Assembly (NCBI RefSeq): GCF_029714405.1 | Contig: NZ_CP121650.1 | Location: forward strand, 558,001 to 622,000 | DNA length: 64,000 nt | Direction of reading: 5' to 3' | Source of the DNA: Bradyrhizobium sp. CB82 | GTDB taxonomy: Bacteria > Pseudomonadota > Alphaproteobacteria > Rhizobiales > Xanthobacteraceae | Shown: positions 14,584 through 23,698 of the stretch, piece after piece | Numbering within the stretch: the first letter of the stretch is position 1 | How the letters are laid out: every line of letters begins with the position of its first letter | Translations under genes and position numbers: made by a program | The notes under the pieces: model-generated | Databases searched by the model: none | Told to the model about the DNA's origin: nothing | Seen by the model: the letters and a program-made list of their open reading frames with translations, nothing else

Positions 14584-15777
14584 ATGCTCGAACAGATGAG
14601 GGTGCTAAGCTTTTCACATTGGCTTCAGGGTCCAGCCGCTTCCCAATATCTGGGCGATATGGGCGCCGACGTGATCAAAGTGGAGCCACTCGAGGGCGCT
14701 TTCGAGAGACGATTCAGCCCCGCGGGAGCCTATGTGGATGGACATTCCAGCAGCCTCTTGGCAGCAAACCGCAATAAGCGGTCAATTGCGATCGATTTGA
14801 AGCATCCGAAGGCCAAACGGATCATTCATCGGCTCGTAGAAACGATTGATGTTGTTACCGAGAACTACCGCGTCGGTGTTCTCGACCGTCTAGGCTTCGG
14901 GTTCAAGGATCTGCAACGGACGAAGCCCAATCTCATCTATGCATCCGCCACGGGTTGGGGTGTGCATGGTCCTATGGTTCAAGAACCAGGACAGGATTTG
15001 CTTGCCCAAGCGCGTACGGGCCTGATCGCAGCGACCGGCGATCTTGCTACGCTACCGTCGAGCGTTGGTGCCGCGATCGTCGATCAGCACGGCGGGGCGC
15101 TTCTGGCGCTCGGCATTCTTGCAGCCTATGTGAAGCGCCTTGCAACCGGTGAGGGGACGCGGGTCGAATCGAGCCTCCTTACATCTGCAATCGATCTGCA
15201 AGCCGAGACGCTGACCCATTTCTTCGCTCGGCGGGCAACGCGGGCGAATATCGAGCGAGACCCGCATATCGGGCTTTGGTTCTCCGATGCTCCCTATGGC
15301 GTCTACCGGCTGTGCGATGCGCACATAGCCGTCAGTGCGGGAGGGAAATTCGAAGACCTGCCTAGGCTCCTCGGCATTCCGGAATTGGCAGAGCTCGGAC
15401 CGGACGGCCGCAAAACGCGGCGGGACGAATATGCCAAATTGTTCGCCGCGAAACTCGAGACGATGACATTCGACGAAGTTGCTGCAGTGCTGACGTCGCA
15501 GGGGATCTGGTTCTCACGGATACAGTCCTATGAGGACCTCCCCGATGATCCCCAAATTGCGGCCATTGGAGCATTAACCCACGTTCCGGTTGGGGAGGCC
15601 CACGCGACGCTAGTCACTCACCCCATTCGGTATGATGGCGAAGTGCGCCCAGTGCGCCACCTTCCGCTCGCTCTTGGCGGTTCGACGCGGGCGGTGTTGC
15701 AAGAAGCCGGTTATACGGAAGACGAGATCGCTGCCCTCGCGGCCGAAAAAGCCATTGGGGTCGCCGATCCCAACTAA
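14584..15777 (+). CDS. CaiB/BaiF family (class III) CoA-transferase
   Basis: 397 residues starting MLEQMRVLSFSHWLQGPAAS, the family's N-terminal signature, with LGDMGADVIKVEPLEGAFER and ANRNKRSIAIDLKHP next. D138 in EPGQDLLAQA corresponds to the aspartate that forms the acyl anhydride in class III enzymes. Further family segments are SSVGAAIVDQHGGALLALGI and IWFSRIQSYEDLPDDPQ. It moves CoA between carboxylic acids without ATP, often during breakdown of carnitine, bile-acid or aromatic acids. Placement opposite the CoA ligase offers two routes to the same CoA ester. The substrate cannot be read from sequence. Confidence 0.88.
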   Translation: MLEQMRVLSFSHWLQGPAASQYLGDMGADVIKVEPLEGAFERRFSPAGAYVDGHSSSLLAANRNKRSIAIDLKHPKAKRIIHRLVETIDVVTENYRVGVLDRLGFGFKDLQRTKPNLIYASATGWGVHGPMVQEPGQDLLAQARTGLIAATGDLATLPSSVGAAIVDQHGGALLALGILAAYVKRLATGEGTRVESSLLTSAIDLQAETLTHFFARRATRANIERDPHIGLWFSDAPYGVYRLCDAHIAVSAGGKFEDLPRLLGIPELAELGPDGRKTRRDEYAKLFAAKLETMTFDEVAAVLTSQGIWFSRIQSYEDLPDDPQIAAIGALTHVPVGEAHATLVTHPIRYDGEVRPVRHLPLALGGSTRAVLQEAGYTEDEIAALAAEKAIGVADPN

Positions 15778-15840
15778 CCGAACACTGTGGGAGCTTGCCA
15801 AGGTATGGACCGAGCCCACGGTGAGTGCATTAGCGGTTCA

Positions 15841-16314
15841 TCAACGCGCGGAAACCTTCACAAGCACGTACGTGAGGTGCTTCCCTTTGGCGACGAGGAA
15901 GTTGTGTGGAATCTTGGCTGGGATGTGAACCAAGTCACCTGGCGCGAGCGCGTGCCGCTCCCCGCCCTCGATTCCCGTGCCTAGGTACTCGCCGATGCCC
16001 GGGCCAGCCTTGGGCTCGATCATTTTGCCGCCCAGGACCAACGCGCCCTCCCCGCTTTGCACAATGACGACATCGACAAAGTTGTCATGCTGCTCAGGGA
16101 GTCCATCCGCGTCCCGATAAAGCATTCGGAAGCGGTAATGGCCGTAGTCGGCCAGCGTTTCCCGCGCGGAGTTATCCGCACCGACCTTCTTGGATAGCGC
16201 CTCGTCTCGTTGCTTCAGTTCGGCCGGCTTCCACATGGCGAACCCCACCGGGTCCGCAGCCAAGGCAGGGGCAACAAGAAACCCGGCGGTGAGGAAACAG
16301 ATGGCGGCCTTCAT
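15841..16314 (-). CDS. Exported single-domain cupin protein
   Basis: AAGGAG precedes the ATG at 16314. Residues 1-19 (MKAAICFLTAGFLVAPALA) form a signal peptide, so the product is periplasmic. The mature 138 residues show a cupin beta-barrel: HDNFVDVVIVQSGEGALVLGG as first motif and PGDLVHIPAKIPHNFLV as second, with a histidine in each. Exported small cupins often bind a metal and isomerise or scavenge sugar or aromatic intermediates, but this one has no assigned reaction. It follows the bicupin gene on the same strand. Confidence 0.75.
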   Translation of the reverse strand: MKAAICFLTAGFLVAPALAADPVGFAMWKPAELKQRDEALSKKVGADNSARETLADYGHYRFRMLYRDADGLPEQHDNFVDVVIVQSGEGALVLGGKMIEPKAGPGIGEYLGTGIEGGERHALAPGDLVHIPAKIPHNFLVAKGKHLTYVLVKVSAR

Positions 16315-16455
16315 CGACGGAGCTCCTTTGATGTAGTGGAAGCCTGGGTTGTCTGGCTGACGATAGCGATGGGCCGCGCACCACGGCGAGTCGACCGCGG
16401 GCGATGGTGCGTCGGCTCAATCGCAAGGTTAGCCGGCTCGTGTTTTCTGAAATCA

Positions 16456-17175
16456 TCACTTGAGTTCTATGACGACGGCTCGCGGTGGACCTTGGGTGGC
16501 TTCCTCGGACGGAACGTCAGTACCTGCCGGGACATATAGAACATCACCGACATTCCACCGCGTGTCGTTTACCGCCGCACCCTCCGGAGATTGCCGAATG
16601 ACGCCACCCTTCAGAAATACGACAACTGCGTCTCGACCCTGCTGCCGCCTCGGGATCTGTTGACCCTGAATCCAAGTTACGTCCCACACGGCGACCCGCT
16701 CGTTCTCCAGTCCTTTCGTGGCTCCGTTCCGTGGAAAGCCTGATCTGGTAGCAGCCGCCTCTGCCGGTCTCGGAACCGTTTTCAGTTCCACCATGATGGC
16801 CCGTCTCTCTTGGTCGCCGACACCCTCTTCAGCGTGAATCGTGCCCTTCGGATTGAACCGGACAAACCCAAATGGAGCGGGCCGACCAACAGAAGACGTT
16901 CCGTCTCGTTCCATAATCTTCACTGCCCCTTCAACCAATGTGACTGAGAGATAGTCGACGGGGTGTTCATGAAGTACGGCGGCCTTGCCCTTTGGCCACG
17001 TCGCATCCCAGATAATGACGCGACTATTCTCCAGTACCTTTCTCGACCCTTCGCGCGGAAACGCCGGCGGGAGATCCTCCGCCTTAAGAGACGCTGTGAG
17101 CGCCACGCTTGCCAGGGCGAAGAGGATGCCGCTCTTGAGAATTGTTCTGTTCTTCTCCGAAGGTCGGCACACCAC
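16456..17175 (-). CDS. Exported or anchored bicupin protein
   Basis: A GTG start at 17175 has AGGAG seven bases before it. Residues 13-32 (LKSGILFALASVALTASLKA) look like a signal peptide or N-terminal anchor. The 239-residue protein contains two tandem cupin repeats: SRVIIWDATWPKGKAAVLHEH with a histidine-rich first site, and ERVAVWDVTWIQGQQIPRRQ, where the histidines of the second site are replaced. So the first barrel probably keeps a metal and the second is degenerate. The role is unknown. Together with the neighbouring single cupin it forms a periplasmic pair next to acyl-CoA catabolic genes. Confidence 0.7.
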   Translation of the reverse strand: MVCRPSEKNRTILKSGILFALASVALTASLKAEDLPPAFPREGSRKVLENSRVIIWDATWPKGKAAVLHEHPVDYLSVTLVEGAVKIMERDGTSSVGRPAPFGFVRFNPKGTIHAEEGVGDQERRAIMVELKTVPRPAEAAATRSGFPRNGATKGLENERVAVWDVTWIQGQQIPRRQQGRDAVVVFLKGGVIRQSPEGAAVNDTRWNVGDVLYVPAGTDVPSEEATQGPPRAVVIELK

Positions 17176-17254
17176 GCTCGGCTCCTACAGCTCGGTCGGA
17201 ACTGACACGCTCAGCTGCCCGGCAGCGGTGTTCATCATCGTTCCCCCAAAAATG

Positions 17255-18055
17255 TCAGGAGGGGCGATAGAGGCTGGACGACACCCGGCTGAAGTCGGGC
17301 GCTTCCTTGGCGAAGAACGCTCGAACGCCTTCCCGGGTCTCGGCTGAACTGGAAACGAGATCGCACATCAACAGCGTGCGGGCCATCGCCTCGTCCTCCG
17401 AGACGTCGAAGGCAAGATCCACGGCCGTCTTGCATACCGAAAGCGCGAGCTTGGGACGAGCAATAAGCTGCCGTGCAAGATCCAGCGCGACCTCCATTGC
17501 TTTGCCGCTCGGCGCCACGCGATTGATCAGCCCCCAGGACAGCGCTGTCGCCGCATCGATCGGTTCGCCCAAGAACATCATTTCCTTCGCGCGAGCCTCG
17601 CCGATGCGGCGGCTGATACGAACCGATCCTCCACTGCCTGGGAAGACCCCAAGCTTGATCTCCGGCAACGCGAGCCGCGCATCCTCATCGACGACGATAA
17701 GGTCGCAGGCCGAAGCGAGCTCAAGTCCACCGCCGAAGGCAAGGCCGTGAATGGCTGCGATCGTCGGAATCGGCAGGTGATCGATTCGGCGAAAAACCTT
17801 ATTTTCGCGGATTAGCTTCTTGTTGAGGACATTCCCGGCTTCCGCATACCCGGGGAATTCTCGCACATCCGAACCCGCGCCAAAGGCCTTGCGGCTTCCG
17901 GTCAGAATGAGCACGCGCACGGTTGGGTCTGCATCGATCGTATCGAGATGACCTTCGAGAACGCCCATCAGAGCAGTCGTCATCAGGTTGAGCGGCGGGT
18001 TGTCGAACGTAATCGTCGCGATCCCCGCATCGATTGTCAGGTGATGGTCAGGCAT
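17255..18055 (-). CDS. Enoyl-CoA hydratase/isomerase family protein
   Basis: 266 residues with the crotonase fold. Residues 10-24 (ITFDNPPLNLMTTAL) open the family. GSDVREFPGY forms the first oxyanion loop region, and IHGLAFGGGLELASACDLIV holds the second, with the glycines that bind the CoA thioester. One catalytic glutamate is expected at LPEIKLGVFPGSGG. It hydrates or isomerises an enoyl-CoA in beta-oxidation-like breakdown. It sits at the end of the operon containing the MaoC hydratase and Liv transporter, so it may act one step later. Confidence 0.88.
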   Translation of the reverse strand: MPDHHLTIDAGIATITFDNPPLNLMTTALMGVLEGHLDTIDADPTVRVLILTGSRKAFGAGSDVREFPGYAEAGNVLNKKLIRENKVFRRIDHLPIPTIAAIHGLAFGGGLELASACDLIVVDEDARLALPEIKLGVFPGSGGSVRISRRIGEARAKEMMFLGEPIDAATALSWGLINRVAPSGKAMEVALDLARQLIARPKLALSVCKTAVDLAFDVSEDEAMARTLLMCDLVSSSAETREGVRAFFAKEAPDFSRVSSSLYRPS

Positions 18056-18178
18056 GGGTTCGGTTTCCGTTTCAGATTCTATTTTTGCGACCTATTGGGC
18101 GTTTTGTGGCCCGATGAGGCCGCAAAAAGGTTTCCCCCCGAGTACTTTGGTCTCATGGAGGTCTCTCAGAACCTTCTC

Positions 18179-19552
18179 TTACGTCTGCAGATCGAACTTG
18201 TTGTTCAGTTCCGAAGCGGCCGTCGACGCGGCAGGTTTGTCGCCCGGAATCGCTCCCAATTCCCGCAGGCGCCGGCGAAGACGCTCGATATCAACGTTCT
18301 TTACGTTTGCTTCGCTTTCGAGCGCCATGGCCGCAGCCACTCCGGCGGCCTCACCCATTGCCATGCAGGGCGGGATCTCGCGCGAGATCTTCTGAGCGGT
18401 CGATGTTGCGGAATAGTGCCGCCCCGCGGCGAGCGCGTTTACGAGGCCCTTCGGCTGAAGCGCTCTATAGGGCGTGAAGTAGTCCCGCCCACGCGCAACT
18501 GAGTCGGCAAACCAGCGACGGTTGGTAATGTCTTCCTTCGTCACGACGTACTCGCCTTGCAGCAGTCGCGTCTGACGGACGCCAAGCTGCGGTGCGAAAT
18601 CCACGACGAAACACTTTTGGAAGCCGGGAAGGTTCTGTTTCACGTAGTCGACGAGTTGGTCAGCGCGTCGTCGGGTTTCGTACTCGGCCCGCGTCATGTC
18701 GGCGACATCAAGGCCATCAATTCCAGTCAGGTGCGGGCAGTTGCACCACACGATTCCAGGCAGCGGAGTCTTAAGCCACCAGAACTCCCAGGAGCCGCCG
18801 ATAATCTTGCGCGCCTGTCCATCGATGCGTGCGAACGCCTCCGGCTCCTCGTGCTGGAAGCGGTCGGCCTCCTCGGTATCCACGCCGCCCAGTCGGAAAA
18901 CATTGGTCACTAAGTATTGCTCGTGCGCAAACGGAGCGCCGGCGGAGGCGAGAACATCAAGGTCCCCGCTGGCATCGATTACAACATCTGCCATGATTGC
19001 CTGACGGCCCGATTTCGTCTCGCAGACTACGCCGCGGATGCGGTCGTCTTCGACGATAGCGCGGGAAAACCAGCTGTGCAGTCTCGTCTCGACGCCCGCT
19101 TCGCGCACCATCTCAGTCGAGACACGCTTCCAGCTATCCGGATCGAAGGTCGCCGCATAGCAGACGGGGGGAGGCTTTGTACGCGCATAAAGATCGAACA
19201 GGCCCCAGCGCGCCCACTTTCGATAATGCTCCGGCCTAGCCGTCCGTTCATGGGGGGGAGGGACCACAACTAGATTCTCGCGTTGCATCCTGTCAATGTA
19301 CTCAGCGCAAAGGCCCATCACCGTAATTTCCGAGCCCGAGCACATGTCATCGAGCACCAAAACCATACCGCCGGAGGCAAGGCCGCCAAGGTAGGAATAG
19401 CGTTCGAGAAGAACGACGGATGCGCCCTGCCGTGCTGCCGCAACGGCTGCGCAAACACCCGCCGGTCCGCCTCCAACCACTACGACATCGGCGCGCGACG
19501 CGATCGTGGCTGAACGATCGGCGGCAAGGTGAAGATCGACGCTGTCTGACAT
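18179..19552 (-). CDS. FAD-dependent oxidoreductase (FAD_oxidored family)
   Basis: 457 residues. The dinucleotide-binding motif VVVGGGPAGVCAAVAAARQG at about residues 24-43 is followed by VLLERYSYLGGLASGGMV, characteristic of the FAD_oxidored/fumarate-reductase-like group. VVIDASGDLDVLASAGAP is the second FAD contact, and VNALAAGRHYSATS plus PPCMAMGEAAGVAAAMALE form the C-terminal cofactor segment. Such enzymes oxidise sugar- or lipid-derived substrates with FAD, and the electron acceptor is not evident. No signal peptide is present. It lies between the MaoC and enoyl-CoA hydratase genes, transcribed in the same direction. Confidence 0.8.
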   Translation of the reverse strand: MSDSVDLHLAADRSATIASRADVVVVGGGPAGVCAAVAAARQGASVVLLERYSYLGGLASGGMVLVLDDMCSGSEITVMGLCAEYIDRMQRENLVVVPPPHERTARPEHYRKWARWGLFDLYARTKPPPVCYAATFDPDSWKRVSTEMVREAGVETRLHSWFSRAIVEDDRIRGVVCETKSGRQAIMADVVIDASGDLDVLASAGAPFAHEQYLVTNVFRLGGVDTEEADRFQHEEPEAFARIDGQARKIIGGSWEFWWLKTPLPGIVWCNCPHLTGIDGLDVADMTRAEYETRRRADQLVDYVKQNLPGFQKCFVVDFAPQLGVRQTRLLQGEYVVTKEDITNRRWFADSVARGRDYFTPYRALQPKGLVNALAAGRHYSATSTAQKISREIPPCMAMGEAAGVAAAMALESEANVKNVDIERLRRRLRELGAIPGDKPAASTAASELNNKFDLQT

Positions 19553-19581
19553 CGGGGATTGCTCCAGGGGTGTTGCGCTGA

Positions 19582-20037
19582 TTAGGTAAGCCGGCTGTCG
19601 TTGCTGTTCGGAATGACCTTAATGATGTGCTCAGCCGAGAGAACGCTTTCGTTGCGCTGATTGATGCCTTTGACTTCACAGTAGAGGCGGGCGCGCTCGG
19701 CGTCTTTTCGGCGAAGAGTGTAATCGATCCTAATCGTGTCTCCGAATCGGACCGGTCCGAGAAAACGCACCCGATCGTATCCTGCAGAAACACCCGGAAC
19801 GTTCGCACGTGCCGCGAATTGGCTCGATGCGGTGGAGGCGAGTCCGAGGATCAGGACGCCATGGGCTATCCGGCCCTCGAACCGCGTTCTCTTCATGTAT
19901 TCTTCGTTGACGTGTACGGGAGCGAAATCCCCGGTAATGCCGGCAAACATATAGACGTCCGCTTCGGTGACTGTTTTCTCGAACTGAACGGTTTCACCTA
20001 ACTGGATGCTATCGATTATTTGCTCGCAGCTTCTCAC
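19582..20037 (-). CDS. MaoC-like hydratase
   Basis: 151 residues from a GTG start preceded by AGGAA. The hot-dog fold and MaoC signature appear in order: FAGITGDFAPVHVNEEYMKR with the catalytic aspartate and histidine (D-x(4)-H), then FEGRIAHGVLILGL. R-specific enoyl-CoA hydratases of this type are usually 130-160 residues. It should add water to a trans-2-enoyl-CoA, complementing the crotonase-type hydratase two genes away; the two may act on different stereochemistry or different chain stages. Confidence 0.85.
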   Translation of the reverse strand: MRSCEQIIDSIQLGETVQFEKTVTEADVYMFAGITGDFAPVHVNEEYMKRTRFEGRIAHGVLILGLASTASSQFAARANVPGVSAGYDRVRFLGPVRFGDTIRIDYTLRRKDAERARLYCEVKGINQRNESVLSAEHIIKVIPNSNDSRLT

Positions 20038-20072
20038 GCTTCTGTTCCTATTTTCGTCGATTTTTCTTTTCG

Positions 20073-21206
20073 TTACAGGTTGACGAACTTGCCGTCTTTG
20101 ACCGTCACGAAGAACATGGTGCCCGGGCCCCAGCCGTCGTGATTGGTCTCGCTGTACTCCACTGGGGCTGCCGCATAGAGTTTGACGGGCCCCATTTTCT
20201 CCACAGCGTCACGAATCTCGGATCCAGTCGTAGCGCCCGTCCGCAATGCCTGAACAATGGCTTCCATGGCGGTTGCGCCGCAGACCGAGCCATACGATCG
20301 GTTACCACCATGGTCCTTCAGCAGTTCAACGAGAGGCTTCAACGGTCCGGGATCGAACGGATTGCTGTTCGAAAGCGCAATAAGCCCTTCTGCCGCCGGA
20401 CCAGCGGCTTCAAGGATGGCGCTCGAGACAAGCGCGGAGACCCCGTACACAGGCGCGGTCGAGCCCATCTCGCGCAGTTTTCGGAGCATGCTGCTCGCTG
20501 TCTGCGTTTGCGAGGCAGCGATCAGCACCGCATCGGGCCGGGCATTTCGCAGCTTGATGGCGTGCGTGGTGAAGTCTGTGTTCGAGATGGGTGCGGATAC
20601 GATCTCAGCGATCTTGATGCCGCTCTTGTTGGCGTAGTCCTTCATCATCTCGGACGCTTGCTGGCCATAAGCATCTTCCTGCACGAAGATCGCAATCGTC
20701 TTGCGTCCATCGGCCTTCACCTTGTCCATCAACTTTGGCGCGTCCGCGCTGAGGGGAGGGGCCATCCGGAAAATCCATTTGAAGTAGGACGTGCTCGGAT
20801 CCGTCACGGATTGCGACGAGGTCGGCGCGAAGATAGGCGTCTGGTTGCGCGCGGCGAAATCGGCAAATGCCAACGTTTCCGAAGCCGTTCCGGCCCCGAG
20901 GATGGCGACCACCTTGTCGTCCAGGATGACCTGACTCGCGACGCGCGCGGCTTCAGTCGGATTCGTCTTTGTGTCGCGTATGACGAGTTCGATCTTGCGT
21001 CCGTTGATGCCACCTGCAGAGTTGACCTCCTCGGTCACGGCCTCGGCGGCACGGCGCTCGTCCAATGTATAACCCGCGGAGGTCCCTGTCAGGCCAAGCA
21101 GAATGCCGACCTTGATTGGGTCCTTCGATGTCGATTGGGCCGAAGCGCTTGACATACCGGCGGCGAGAACAACCGTTGTTACGAGACAACGAAACATTTG
21201 CTTCAC
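20073..21206 (-). CDS. Liv-type ABC transporter substrate-binding protein
   Basis: 377 residues from a GTG start with GGAGG five bases upstream. Residues 1-23 (MKQMFRCLVTTVVLAAGMSSASA) form a signal peptide. The mature part, KDPIKVGILLGLTGTSAGYT, is the classic start of a periplasmic binding protein of the branched-chain amino acid (Peripla_BP_6) type, and NGRKIELVIRDTKTNPTEAAR follows. In rhizobia such proteins carry many ligands besides amino acids, including aromatic acids. It immediately follows the ATPase gene livF and completes the transporter whose membrane subunits are to the right. Confidence 0.88.
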   Translation of the reverse strand: MKQMFRCLVTTVVLAAGMSSASAQSTSKDPIKVGILLGLTGTSAGYTLDERRAAEAVTEEVNSAGGINGRKIELVIRDTKTNPTEAARVASQVILDDKVVAILGAGTASETLAFADFAARNQTPIFAPTSSQSVTDPSTSYFKWIFRMAPPLSADAPKLMDKVKADGRKTIAIFVQEDAYGQQASEMMKDYANKSGIKIAEIVSAPISNTDFTTHAIKLRNARPDAVLIAASQTQTASSMLRKLREMGSTAPVYGVSALVSSAILEAAGPAAEGLIALSNSNPFDPGPLKPLVELLKDHGGNRSYGSVCGATAMEAIVQALRTGATTGSEIRDAVEKMGPVKLYAAAPVEYSETNHDGWGPGTMFFVTVKDGKFVNL

Positions 21207-21229
21207 GTATTCCTCCCCAGGATATTGTT

Positions 21230-21958
21230 CTATTTGAAGTATGCCATGGCCATTCGTTCACGATCGGCCAGTTCCGCCCGACCGCCTTGCGACACGACTT
21301 GGCCGGAGGCTAACAGTACGAAACGGTCGGCAGTGATGGAGACCAACGTCTGGTTCTGTTCGACAAGAAGGATGGCAATTCCGGTCGTGCGGAGTCCGTT
21401 TAATGCTTCGGCCAATTCTCCGACGATAATCGGAGCCAAGCCCTGCGATGGCTCATCGAGCAGCAAGACTGCAGGCCGCCCGGCCAGGCATTTCGCGACT
21501 GCGACCATTTGTTGTTCGCCGCCGCTCAAAGACCCCGCCGCCGTGTTCCATCGCTCGCGGATAAATCCGAACCGGCCAGCGGCCTCCTCGATCGCGGCGG
21601 CGCGCTCCGTTGAAGGTGCCAACCGGGCGCCGAGCGCCAGATTTTCGCCGATCGTCAAAGTGGGAAACAAGCCGCGGCCCTCCGGCACCGTGGCGAGACC
21701 CGCTCGGCTTCGACGATGCGTCGCCATGCCCATCAGGTTACTTCCGTTGAGCAACACCTCTCCGGAGCCGGCAACGGTACCGTTCAGGGCGCCAATGAAG
21801 CTCGTTTTGCCGGCACCGTTTGGTCCGATCAACGCGACGATCTCGCCGGGGTCAACCTGGAGCGAGATATTCCGGCAGGCCTCCAACAGTCCGTATCGTG
21901 CACAGACCTCCCGACAAATCAGACTTGGCCGGGTTGATCCGCCTGCTTCAATGGACAT
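21230..21958 (-). CDS. livF: Liv-type ABC transporter ATP-binding protein (LivF-like)
   Basis: 242 residues with a complete ABC ATPase: Walker A GPNGAGKTSFIGAL, signature SLSGGEQQMVAVAK and Walker B VLLLDEPSQGLAP, which is the LivF-type phrase. It overlaps the end of livG by 11 bp, so the two ATPases are translationally coupled. It powers import of the ligand captured by the binding protein encoded just downstream. Confidence 0.92.
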   Translation of the reverse strand: MSIEAGGSTRPSLICREVCARYGLLEACRNISLQVDPGEIVALIGPNGAGKTSFIGALNGTVAGSGEVLLNGSNLMGMATHRRSRAGLATVPEGRGLFPTLTIGENLALGARLAPSTERAAAIEEAAGRFGFIRERWNTAAGSLSGGEQQMVAVAKCLAGRPAVLLLDEPSQGLAPIIVGELAEALNGLRTTGIAILLVEQNQTLVSITADRFVLLASGQVVSQGGRAELADRERMAMAYFK

Positions 21959-22709
21959 AGGCAGGCCCCAGATATGCTTCGATTACCTTTTGCGAGCAGA
22001 CTACCGAGTTCGGCTCTCCGCGAGCGACAACCTTGCCATTCACGAGCGCCAGCAACTCGTGACTGAGCCTCGAGACGAAGCCTACGTTATGCTCAATCAG
22101 TACGATTCCGATCCCGCTGGCTGCCGCGCTCTTGATGGCGTCCGCCAGGCGTATCCGGTCTGACTCGTCGAGACCGGCTGCCGGCTCATCAAGCAGCAAG
22201 TAGCGTGGGCCGGCGACCAAGGCCCGAGCCACCTCGAGCAGCCGCAACTGGCCGAGCGACAGCGATCCGGCGCGGTCCTCCGCCGCTCCGCCTAACCCGA
22301 GGAGCCGTATTTTCTCAATCGCACCGTTCCTGAGATCCTCTTCGCTGCGGCGGACCGAAGGTAGCCCGAGAAAGCAGGCGAGACGGCCTTGCGTCAGGTG
22401 AGGCGTATATCCAAGCATCACAGCGTCAAGCACGGTTCGATTCATATCGAGCCGCGGCGTTTGAAAGGTGCGACTGATGCCACGTCCGACACGCTCGTCC
22501 GTGCGCAACTGTGTGATCTCGACCCCGTCGACGACCACAGTACCCTTCGGCTGGATCACACCCGTGAGGCAGTTGAAAAGCGTCGTCTTCCCGGCACCAT
22601 TCGGGCCGATGAGGCCGAGGATGCGTCCAGGCGTGACTTCGAGTGAAACCTCAGCGAGAGCTTGGAGGCCACCGAAGCGAACGGAGAGATCTTGAGCTGA
22701 CAGGGTCAT
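21948..22709 (-). CDS. livG: Liv-type ABC transporter ATP-binding protein (LivG-like)
   Basis: 253 residues: Walker A GPNGAGKTTLFNCLTG, signature SLSLGQLRLLEVARAL (LSLGQ replaces the canonical LSGGQ, normal for LivG) and Walker B YLLLDEPAAGLDE. The gene overlaps livM by four bases (ATGA). It forms the ATPase pair with LivF in the same operon. Confidence 0.92.
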   Translation of the reverse strand: MTLSAQDLSVRFGGLQALAEVSLEVTPGRILGLIGPNGAGKTTLFNCLTGVIQPKGTVVVDGVEITQLRTDERVGRGISRTFQTPRLDMNRTVLDAVMLGYTPHLTQGRLACFLGLPSVRRSEEDLRNGAIEKIRLLGLGGAAEDRAGSLSLGQLRLLEVARALVAGPRYLLLDEPAAGLDESDRIRLADAIKSAAASGIGIVLIEHNVGFVSRLSHELLALVNGKVVARGEPNSVVCSQKVIEAYLGPAYVH

Positions 22710-23698
22710 GCGCGCTCAAGCCTCACGCCAGGTCTGTTCTTGGCTTCTGGAATCGCCGTGGTTCGGCGGCGGGTCCATCGCATCATTCCCGGAGAGACGA
22801 TACCATCAGGGAAGAAGACGAGAATGACAATGAGGAGGAAGCCGAAAATCATTCCTTGCGTGACGGTGCCCGGAAGAAGATCGGAGGCAAGCGTGAACAA
22901 CGATGCTCCCACAATCGGCCCCAAGACCGACTTACGTCCCCCTAGCACGACCATGAACAAGATATTGGCCGACAGAGTCGGATCCAATGAGTCCGGTGCC
23001 ATAAACCCAATATAATGTGCGTAAAACCAACCGGCTAACCCGGCAATTCCCGCCGACAGGGAGAAGAGACTCGATAGCTCAAACGCGACATTGGTGCCAG
23101 TTGACTCGGCGAGAAGGCGGTCCACCCGGATCGCATTCAGTGCTCGTCCGCGCCCGCTTTCAACGTAAGAAGCGTAGCAATATGCTACGACGAGGACGGC
23201 CGTCCAAATCGTCCAATGTGCATACGAGCGTTCGACGCCGATGATCGGAAGAGGTGCGATACCGGTGATGCCGTTGTAGCCGCCAGTCAATTGCTCAGCC
23301 CGCTCGAATACGACCTTGAAGATCATCACGAGCGAAATAGTGACCAGCGCAAGAGACAATTCGGGAAGACGAAGGAGCGGCCGTGCAATCGCGAATGCAA
23401 GAATCGCGGGGAGGCCGACCGAGACAACAAGTGATGCAAAGGGTGACCAGCCGAACTTGACCGTCAGGATCGCGGTGGTGAATGCTCCCACGGCTGCGAA
23501 CCCTCCTTGTGCCAGTGATATGGCGCCACCTTGGCCGTAGAGAAGCCCAAGAGGAAGCGCGAGGAGGCTGAAGAATCCGATCGTGACCGATGTCGCATAG
23601 ATGGATGGCTTGACCTGGCCGGCGATCGCCAGCGAAATCGCGATGCCTATTATGATCAGGACAGGAGAGATCCTGCTGAGACGAACGCTTCTGGTCAT
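22706..23698 (-). CDS. livM: Liv-type ABC transporter permease (LivM-like)
   Basis: 330 residues with about nine predicted membrane segments and the LivM motif region LLYGQGGAISLAQGGFAAVG near the N-terminus. FMVVLGGRKSVLGPIVGA near the end is the cytoplasmic loop that contacts the ATPase. The C-terminal tail, after DGIVSPGMMRW, is basic. Four-base overlaps with both neighbours place it in the livHMGF operon. Confidence 0.9.
   Translation of the reverse strand: MTRSVRLSRISPVLIIIGIAISLAIAGQVKPSIYATSVTIGFFSLLALPLGLLYGQGGAISLAQGGFAAVGAFTTAILTVKFGWSPFASLVVSVGLPAILAFAIARPLLRLPELSLALVTISLVMIFKVVFERAEQLTGGYNGITGIAPLPIIGVERSYAHWTIWTAVLVVAYCYASYVESGRGRALNAIRVDRLLAESTGTNVAFELSSLFSLSAGIAGLAGWFYAHYIGFMAPDSLDPTLSANILFMVVLGGRKSVLGPIVGASLFTLASDLLPGTVTQGMIFGFLLIVILVFFPDGIVSPGMMRWTRRRTTAIPEAKNRPGVRLERA

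Noticed and set aside
20139..21152. A 337-codon plus-strand frame opposite the substrate-binding protein.
   Set aside because: Product is low complexity and rich in arginine and histidine; the minus strand encodes a complete signal peptide and binding protein.
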